Shown here: piece by piece, positions 15,286 to 20,115 of the stretch | Layout: each line of letters opens with the position of its first letter | How positions within the stretch are numbered: the stretch's first letter is position 1 | IMG/VR virus record: IMGVR_UViG_3300045286_000132 | Location: 1 to 20,115 of that record | Reading direction: 5' to 3' (one strand) | Source of the DNA: a virus | DNA: 20,115 bases | Translations under genes and position numbers: made by a program | The notes under the pieces: model-generated | Told to the model about the DNA's origin: nothing | Seen by the model: only the letters and a program-made list of their open reading frames with translations | Database searches by the model: none

Positions 15286-18012
15286 GTGTCGGCTGCCCTG
15301 ACCCTTCTAGGGTCGATCACTGCAAGTACGACGAACAGCGGGAACAAGACCGTTACTGCTACGCCGGCAGTTGGCGATCTGATCTTCCTGCTGTGCGGTG
15401 CCACGGGCAACACTTCGGCGACCGCGCCGACCGACAACAACAGCGACGGGCTCGGGAGCTACACACAGGTCGGTTCAACCTTCCTGAAGGCGTCGAGTGC
15501 TGATGCCCTGACGGTCTGGGTGCGCAACAGCCTGATCGGCAGCGCAACCTCGACGACCTTCACGCACAACCCCGGCACAACGTCAGGCGGCTTCGTCGCT
15601 GCGGTCAAAGCGACCGGAATGTCGGTTGCAGGCCTGAAGGCAATTCGTCAGTCTGCAGGGCAGCAGAACGCGACCGCTGCGACAACGCCGGCCCCCGTGC
15701 TGCCGGCCACGCCGTATCGCGAGAACCCGGTCTTCGGCGCGGTTTTCAACGCCACGAACCCGGCGACCATGACGCCGCGGTCAAGCCCGTCCTACACCGA
15801 ACGGGGAGATACCGGATACAGCACCCCCACGAGTGGCTTCGAGGTGATGACGATCGACTCGGGCGAGACGTCCGCGACGATCACATGGGGCGGCACTTCG
15901 GCGAGTGCGTTCGCTTCTTTTGCGGCCGAACTGAACACGACGGCGTTCTTCGAGCCGCATGTGTCCACGACGCCGACGTCAGCACAGATGGACGCTGTCG
16001 CGTCAGTCAGCGAAAGCCTGACGGTCAATGACTCGACGACCGGCTCGTTACCTGCCAGCGTAGGCGCCCCTGCTTCTCTGCCTTCGATCGGTCTGGTCCT
16101 GCAGGCGGTAGTCAATAGTTACTCGGCGAACATCGCTGAAGCGATCGCTGCGCAAGATCTAATCTCGGCGCTACTGGCCGCAGCAGCCAGCGTGAGCGAA
16201 CCCCACGTGTCGACTGATCCGCAGTCGGTTGCGATGGTTGTAGCTGCAGCGATTAGTGAACCACACGTATCGACCGATTTGCAGGCGATCAACCCTGCGG
16301 CTGTGGTTAGCGAGACGATCGTTGCTCAGGATCTGCAATCGAGTGCGATGGCGGCGGCAAGCTCGGTCAGCGAGCCCCACGTGTCGACGGCGCCGACGGA
16401 CGGCAGCACGGGCAGTGCCTTCCTGGGCAGTGTCAGCGAGACGATCGTTGCCCAGGATCCGCAGTCGGTAGCGCTCGCAGCGACTGCAGCGGTCAGCGAG
16501 CCCCACGTGTCGACGAGCCCGGCCAGCGCCCAGGCCGCGGCAGCGGGCACGGTCAGCGAAGCGGCTGCGGTCGCCGACACGCTGAACGGCAGCGCTTCGA
16601 CGCCGGCCTCGGTCGACGCCCCTGCCCCGTTGCCCTCGATCGGTCTGGTGCTCGGGGCGCCGACGGCGTTCTCGAAGGCGGTCGTCGAAGCGCTCGTCGC
16701 TCAGGACCCGACTTCAGCGACGACGTCGACGTCAGCGTTCACGGGTGTGGTCGTCGAAGCGCTCGTCGCCCAGGATCAGCAGTCGGCGGCGCTCGCAGCG
16801 GCTGCAGCGGTCAGCGAAGCGGCAGCACTCACTGACGCGGCTGCGGCGGTCATCCCGGCAAGCGTGGGCGCTCCCGCCCCGCTGCCCTCGATCGGCCTGT
16901 TGCTGGCGGCTGCAGGCCCGCTATCGGCCAGTGTGGTCGAGGCGATCGTCGCCCAGGATCCGACCGCGGCAGCAGGCGCAGCGGCAGCGACGGTCAGCGA
17001 GCCCCACGTGTCGACCGACCCGCAGTCGGTTGCGATGGCGGCGGCTGGCGCGGTTGTCGAGTCGGCGGTTGTGCAAGACCCGGTCGCGGGGGCCCTTGCA
17101 GGCGCCTTCGCGGGCGCGGTCAGCGAGACGGCGGCTGTGCAGGACCTGCTCGATGCTGCTCTTGCGAGCACAGAAGTCGCGCCGCAGATCCCTGACGAAA
17201 TCTTGCCTTGGGTCTTCTACGCGGACCCAGGCTATAGCGCGCTGTACTTCGGTGGCGAACCGATCGGCACGCCGCCTGCGGTTCTGGGCGAGTCACTTGT
17301 TGATGTCAGCGAGTCGACGACGGTTGCTGATCTGCTGTCGGCTGCGGTGACGTTTGCAGTGAGTGTGACTGAAGCGCTCGTCTCCCAGGATCCAACTGCA
17401 GTGGTAGGGGCTGCAACGGCTGTGGTTGTGGAGTCGTATGCGTCGACCGATCCGCAGTCAGCCACGATGGCAGCGGGGGCTACGGTCAGCGAAGCAGCCA
17501 CGGTCAGCGACGTTCAGCAAAGTGCGTTGCCGGGCGTGCTCTTGGGATTCCAAACCGAAACGATCGTTGCTCAGGATCAATCTGCAACGGCGATGGCGGC
17601 TGCAGCGACGAGCGGCGAAAGCGCACTTCTGTCGGATGTTCTCTCTGCGGCTGTGGCGAGCCCTGTTGCTCTTGCCGAAGGCCTGGGCGCGGCTGATGCA
17701 GCGTTCGCTACCTTGGCAACGGCCTGTACCGTTTCCGAAGGCCTGGGCCTCGGGGACCTTTGCGACGCGACAGTCGGTGCTGGCGGGGTGTTCTTCGCCT
17801 CGATCATCGAAACGCTCGATGTCATCGCATCTGCGCAGGCTTCCGCGGCTGCAGTAGCCGCCTTGATGGAAGCGCTAGTAAGCGCTGACGTTTCTCAGGC
17901 ACAATTCGTCGGGGAGCTAGAGGAAGACCCGCGGTTCACCGTAGTGGGATCTGCTTCGAGCTATGAGGTATCCGCGCCCACGGGCACGTTCAACATCGTG
18001 AAGGAAGCTTGA
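15286..18012 (+). CDS. Large repeat-rich virion adhesin-like protein
   Basis: A 908-residue protein. GTG 15286 has CAGGGGG (about 15274-15280) upstream. Residues 1-220 form a beta-rich globular domain (VGDLIFLLCGATGN, ALTVWVRNSL, SGGFVAAVKATGM, SATITWGGTSA). Residues about 220-865 hold roughly 27 imperfect repeats of about 20 residues with the core V(S/V)E(P/A/T)-x-V-x-x-D-x-x-S-A-x-A-A-A, for example VSEPHVSTDPQSVAMA and VVEALVAQDPTSA. Three longer inserts share GAPAPLPSIGLVL. A non-repeat island (DEILPWVFYADPGYSALYFGG) lies around residue 640. The end (TVVGSASSYEVSA, FNIVKEA) is typical of phage proteins paired with the next small gene. It is likely an extended virion fibre or surface protein; the exact role is unknown. 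Confidence 0.6.
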   Translation: MSAALTLLGSITASTTNSGNKTVTATPAVGDLIFLLCGATGNTSATAPTDNNSDGLGSYTQVGSTFLKASSADALTVWVRNSLIGSATSTTFTHNPGTTSGGFVAAVKATGMSVAGLKAIRQSAGQQNATAATTPAPVLPATPYRENPVFGAVFNATNPATMTPRSSPSYTERGDTGYSTPTSGFEVMTIDSGETSATITWGGTSASAFASFAAELNTTAFFEPHVSTTPTSAQMDAVASVSESLTVNDSTTGSLPASVGAPASLPSIGLVLQAVVNSYSANIAEAIAAQDLISALLAAAASVSEPHVSTDPQSVAMVVAAAISEPHVSTDLQAINPAAVVSETIVAQDLQSSAMAAASSVSEPHVSTAPTDGSTGSAFLGSVSETIVAQDPQSVALAATAAVSEPHVSTSPASAQAAAAGTVSEAAAVADTLNGSASTPASVDAPAPLPSIGLVLGAPTAFSKAVVEALVAQDPTSATTSTSAFTGVVVEALVAQDQQSAALAAAAAVSEAAALTDAAAAVIPASVGAPAPLPSIGLLLAAAGPLSASVVEAIVAQDPTAAAGAAAATVSEPHVSTDPQSVAMAAAGAVVESAVVQDPVAGALAGAFAGAVSETAAVQDLLDAALASTEVAPQIPDEILPWVFYADPGYSALYFGGEPIGTPPAVLGESLVDVSESTTVADLLSAAVTFAVSVTEALVSQDPTAVVGAATAVVVESYASTDPQSATMAAGATVSEAATVSDVQQSALPGVLLGFQTETIVAQDQSATAMAAAATSGESALLSDVLSAAVASPVALAEGLGAADAAFATLATACTVSEGLGLGDLCDATVGAGGVFFASIIETLDVIASAQASAAAVAALMEALVSADVSQAQFVGELEEDPRFTVVGSASSYEVSAPTGTFNIVKEA
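15950..17880 (+). repeat. About 27 imperfect ~60-bp repeats encoding VSE...D...SA units
   Basis: DNA-level recurrence is strong: GAGCCCCACGTGTCGAC-type strings recur near 16197, 16373, 16498 and 17000, GTCGTCGAAGCGCTCGTCG at 16681 and about 16751, and GAGACGATCGTTG near 16311, 16438 and (as AAACGATCGTTG) 17559. The left half of the array is more homogeneous than the right, where units have diverged. Such an array can expand or contract by recombination. Confidence 0.8.
16057..16905 (+). repeat. Three 45-bp copies encoding SV(G/D)APA(S/P)LPSIGL
   Basis: Copies at 16057-16101, 16609-16653 and 16861-16905 encode nearly the same 15 residues and are embedded at different spacings (552 and 252 bp) in the main repeat array. 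They look like insertions carried by one repeat type and duplicated with it. The proline content suggests an extended linker. Confidence 0.75.
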
Positions 18013-18013
18013 G

Positions 18014-18304
18014 ATGCTGCCCCCGAAGGATGTCGAAGAGTGGGTCGTCGTCACCTTCAACTTTCAACCATTGCTGACGCGCCTGGGCCTGTCTGACACG
18101 AGTCTTTCGGACGTCAACGTCGAGACTGGCCGCGACGAAGGCGACGGTCAGCTTGTCGCCGACGGTGCGCAGCAGGTGTCAGGCGTCAAGGTCAGGCAGC
18201 TTTACAAGGCGGGCACACGGGGGCAGATCTACGATGTCGCATGCCTCGCGACCCTGTCGAATGGTGAACGGCGGCGCCTGTGGGACCGCCTGCCGGTGGC
18301 GTGA
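18014..18304 (+). CDS. Small conserved phage virion-type protein
   Basis: A 96-residue protein of a pattern often found beside structural genes: MLPPKDVEEWVVVTFNF, LLTRLGLSDTSLSDVNVE, GVKVRQLYKAGTRGQIYD (starting near residue 56), and a closing RRRLWDRLPVA. These proteins usually follow a gene ending in the kind of C-terminus seen in the preceding adhesin, and such pairs lie in head or head-tail-joining regions. ATG 18014 has GGAAG (18003-18007) upstream and begins one base after the preceding stop; its TGA shares a base with the next ATG (TGATG). Function is not known; a head-tail completion or connector role is a reasonable guess from context. Confidence 0.55.
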   Translation: MLPPKDVEEWVVVTFNFQPLLTRLGLSDTSLSDVNVETGRDEGDGQLVADGAQQVSGVKVRQLYKAGTRGQIYDVACLATLSNGERRRLWDRLPVA

Positions 18305-20082
18305 TGCCGATCCATTCCTGCACTCTTCCTGACGGTCGTTCCGGCTTCAAGTGGGGCGATTCAGGCAAGTGCTACCCCACGCGCGAGCAGGCTGAAGCCC
18401 AGGCGCGAGCAGCGTATGCAAACGGGTACACCGGTAAGGCTGATCTGCTCGGCCGGTTGCGCAAGCCCGAGCCCAGGCCTGCACCACTCGCTGCGTTGCT
18501 GAAAGCGAACCTCGATCAGGCTGCGCATCAGGCCGCTACGAGCGTGTTCAACCTGAAGAAACCCCCAACTGAAGCCCAGGCGAAGGCAGGCAACTACCCG
18601 AAAGGGCATTGGTCGCTGAAGGGTCTGAAGTTCACGATCGAGAACCCCGAGCACTCGCACCGGCGCCCGGAGTGGCCCCCGCTGTCAGCGCACTACGGCT
18701 ACATCCGCGGCACTGTGGGCGCCGATGGTGATCAGGTCGACGCCTTCCTGCGGCCGGCTACCGACGAGCATTGGGATGGCCCGGTCTTCGTGATCGACCA
18801 GAACGACGAACAGGGCGAGTTCGACGAGTTAAAAGTGATGATCGGGTGGGACAACGAGCGCACGGCGGTGCATGACTACCTGAAGAACTATCCGCACGGC
18901 TGGAAAGTTGGGGAAGTAACTGAACTGACGCTTGATCAGCTAAGGCAGTTTCTTTCGACTGGGGGCGGCGCGGAGCCTCTTAAGGGGCAGCTCCCGGCTA
19001 ACGAACATATTGCGAACTGCGCTCCAGGTCACGCCCATGCGGCGGCCAATCAACTCCCACGACAAGCCTTGCTGTCGAAGCTCGATCGCAAGATTCAGGT
19101 CCCACTTGGGCCCGGTCATCAAGTGGTGGCGCTGATGCTCGCGCTGCGAGAGAATCTCCAAGTTAGCAAGGTCGTTGTTCAGCCCGTTACCGTCGCGATG
19201 GTGGACAACTTCCTTGCGCGTAAGCGCTCGGCCGATGGCAGCTTCCATGATCAGGCGATGCTCAAATCGCTGTCGTCGGACCCCGCCGACTACGACGCTG
19301 ATGAGACGGTACGCCGTCTTGTGGCGTGGAAAGTAGCGGATGTGCCCGCCAGTCGAGGGGCGCCCCATGAACTGCACCGTGTTGCTGAACTTGCGGTCAG
19401 TATAACTGACGATTCATCAAAGTCAGTCAGCAAGGGTGACGTGCCGGGGCACGAGTTCCACGGCAATCAGTGGACCGGCGGCGAGGAAAGCGGCAAGGGC
19501 GATCCGCCTGCACCCGGCCAGAAGTTCACGGTCTATCGGGTCGGTACCGAACCGAGCCTTGCAATGCGCAACGCAGGCAACGCTCAGGGTGTGGCCGACT
19601 TCCTCGCGCATGCTGACGACCCGTTCGGCCCCACCGTGGCCGCCAAAGGCACGAACCTCATGGCTTTCGAGGTGTCTGTCGATCAGCCGTTCGGGGAGTA
19701 CGCAACGCTGAACCACGGGCGCGGGTCGGCGAAGGCCCCCGGCAGGTGGTCCGACCAGCGAGGGGGTGTCAAGTATTCGTTCCCCGAGACTGGCTTCTCG
19801 CATCGGCTGATCGCATCGGTGCCGATGTCTCAGGTGCGTGACGCCATGAAGGCCCGCGGCTTTGCGGATTTCGACGAGTCGGGCTCGATCGCAGGCGCAC
19901 AGGTGCTTCGAGACATGATCAAGCCGAGAGCAACGAAAGCCGACCTGATCGCCCGCCTGGGCAAGGAATGGACGCAGTCCGCATCGGCAACGAGCGGCAT
20001 CACCTCGTACGGGCGTACGCGGGCCCGACGAGAGAAGTTGAAGCGGATCAAGCGCTCACTTCCCAATTCACCCGCGCAGTAG
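18304..20082 (+). CDS. Polyvalent-type protein: inorganic-pyrophosphatase-like domain, GHEFHGNQ motif, unknown C-terminal domain
   Basis: A 592-residue open frame. ATG 18304 is chosen over an upstream GTG because of the TGATG overlap. The N-terminus (HSCTLPDGRSGFKWGDSGKCYP) is a short cap common in phage proteins. Residues about 105-215 match the inorganic-pyrophosphatase-like domain described from phage polyvalent proteins: SAHYGYIRGTVGADGDQVDAFL (128-149, metal-type D141, D143, D146), VFVIDQND, then GEFDELKVMIGWD. Residues about 213-372 are the antisense of an HNH gene and probably not native protein. KGDVPGHEFHGNQWTGG follows (about 377). The C-terminal domain starts KFTVYRVGTEPSL and has GNAQGVADFLAHADD and FGEYATL; a faint ADP-ribosyltransferase-like look is not enough to assign it. 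It may be a virion-borne effector. Confidence 0.6.
   Translation: MPIHSCTLPDGRSGFKWGDSGKCYPTREQAEAQARAAYANGYTGKADLLGRLRKPEPRPAPLAALLKANLDQAAHQAATSVFNLKKPPTEAQAKAGNYPKGHWSLKGLKFTIENPEHSHRRPEWPPLSAHYGYIRGTVGADGDQVDAFLRPATDEHWDGPVFVIDQNDEQGEFDELKVMIGWDNERTAVHDYLKNYPHGWKVGEVTELTLDQLRQFLSTGGGAEPLKGQLPANEHIANCAPGHAHAAANQLPRQALLSKLDRKIQVPLGPGHQVVALMLALRENLQVSKVVVQPVTVAMVDNFLARKRSADGSFHDQAMLKSLSSDPADYDADETVRRLVAWKVADVPASRGAPHELHRVAELAVSITDDSSKSVSKGDVPGHEFHGNQWTGGEESGKGDPPAPGQKFTVYRVGTEPSLAMRNAGNAQGVADFLAHADDPFGPTVAAKGTNLMAFEVSVDQPFGEYATLNHGRGSAKAPGRWSDQRGGVKYSFPETGFSHRLIASVPMSQVRDAMKARGFADFDESGSIAGAQVLRDMIKPRATKADLIARLGKEWTQSASATSGITSYGRTRARREKLKRIKRSLPNSPAQ
18940..19368 (-). CDS. HNH homing endonuclease, antisense within the polyvalent gene
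   Basis: A 142-residue protein on the minus strand. It has the full HNH_3-type signature: EHRLIMEAAIGRALTRKE, then VVHHRDGNGLNNDLANLE and ILSQREHQRHH. Key residues are H56, H57, N65, N69 and H78. The C-terminal third (AIELRQQGLSWELIGRRMGV, about 97-116, then TWSAVRNMF) looks like a helix-turn-helix for target binding. The ATG at 19368 is preferred to the GTG at 19377, though neither has a strong ribosome site. Conserved motifs make this, not the + strand frame, the evolved coding sequence here. Free-standing HNH genes spread by cutting related phage DNA at their insertion site. Nothing in the flanks shows a group I intron. Confidence 0.85.
   Translation of the reverse strand: MGRPSTGGHIRYFPRHKTAYRLISVVVGGVRRQRFEHRLIMEAAIGRALTRKEVVHHRDGNGLNNDLANLEILSQREHQRHHLMTGPKWDLNLAIELRQQGLSWELIGRRMGVTWSAVRNMFVSRELPLKRLRAAPSRKKLP
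19396..19410. promoter_or_regulatory. Palindrome GTCAGTATAACTGAC upstream of the HNH gene
   Basis: Six-base arms GTCAGT and ACTGAC flank ATA, 28 bases upstream of the HNH ATG. On the minus strand it contains TATACT, a good -10 hexamer, but no matching -35 at 16-18 bases. It could be the HNH promoter/operator or a remnant of the insertion junction. Confidence 0.35.
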
Positions 20083-20083
20083 C

Positions 20084-20115
20084 ACAATCCGGTCCACCCG
20101 GCTAGGAGCAGGAAG
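20084..20115 (+). promoter_or_regulatory. CACAATCC element copy 2 and ribosome binding site of the next gene
   Basis: CACAATCCGGTCCAC repeats, with small changes, the element at 5841. AGGAG (20104-20108) and GGAAG at the very end are good Shine-Dalgarno sequences, so another + strand gene probably starts just beyond the window. Confidence 0.35.

Larger units (their letters stand above)
18923..19419. repeat. 16-bp imperfect direct repeats flanking the HNH gene
   Basis: AACTGACGCTTGATCA (18923-18938) and AACTGACGATTCATCA (19404-19419) agree at 14 of 16 positions and bracket the antisense HNH gene. They may be traces of insertion or of repair during homing. Precise deletion between them would remove 481 bp and shift the + strand frame, so a simple clean target duplication is not established. 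Confidence 0.45.

Noticed and set aside
15950-17880. CRISPR-like or satellite array
   Set aside because: Repeats stay in one reading frame, vary at codon level and encode a protein stalk. There are no uniform repeats with unique spacers.
18940-19400. The + strand translation across the HNH gene as a genuine protein domain
   Set aside because: Composition is atypical, no family pattern is seen, and the opposite strand has a full HNH signature.
1-20115. tRNA, rRNA or attachment site
   Set aside because: No cloverleaf with a GTTCGA-type T-arm, rRNA segment or convincing att core was recognised by eye. A tRNA scan would settle it.

Overview
The window is a stretch of a GC-rich tailed bacteriophage (or prophage) genome. 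Every gene that can be supported lies on the + strand, except a divergent repressor-type gene that only begins at the left edge and an HNH endonuclease gene embedded antisense near the right end. GC-rich coding with ATG/GTG/TTG starts and Shine-Dalgarno sites suggests a GC-rich proteobacterial host; that is inference, and no host gene is present to confirm it. A Cro-like regulator behind two interleaved divergent promoters suggests a temperate phage.

Layout. (1) 1-305: lysis/lysogeny switch (divergent promoters, Cro-like protein). (2) 345-2864: an 8-codon leader ORF and a hairpin, then a primase-polymerase/helicase. (3) 2843-3046: a non-coding block of 8-bp TTCGGGGG repeats in both orientations around an AT-richer core with a perfect 16-bp palindrome; candidate origin or packaging site. 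(4) 3111-5481: small terminase (with a zinc-ribbon-like insert) and large terminase. (5) 5516-6877: a small unknown protein, then a modular protein with two GHEFHGNQ motifs that ends in a zeta-toxin-like P-loop cut off just after Walker A. (6) 6877-10259: portal protein interrupted by a 372-residue LAGLIDADG intein, then a MuF-type head morphogenesis protein. (7) 10264-18012: virion and host-recognition genes: a conserved structural protein, an unknown 144-residue protein, a beta-helix plus beta-propeller tailspike, a DNRLRE/CBM96-like protein, another conserved structural protein, and a 908-residue repeat adhesin. (8) 18014-20082: a small conserved virion protein, then a polyvalent protein with an inorganic-pyrophosphatase-like domain, a third GHEFHGNQ motif and an ART-like or unknown C-terminal domain; the HNH gene sits antisense inside it.

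How it fits together. The switch controls lytic entry; the primase-helicase and perhaps the repeat block drive replication; the terminases package DNA through the portal; the MuF-like and polyvalent proteins probably belong to the head and may be carried into the host; the adhesin cluster handles recognition of surface glycans. No major capsid protein, prohead protease or tail-tube gene is recognisable here, and a ribosome binding site at the extreme right edge implies that the gene order continues outside the window.

Most notable: two homing-type parasites (portal intein with a non-canonical C-terminal Gln; antisense HNH gene within an open host frame), the GHEFHGNQ modular motif in two separate genes, the truncated zeta-like kinase, the iteron-like block, and a repeat family shared by the tailspike and the adhesin.
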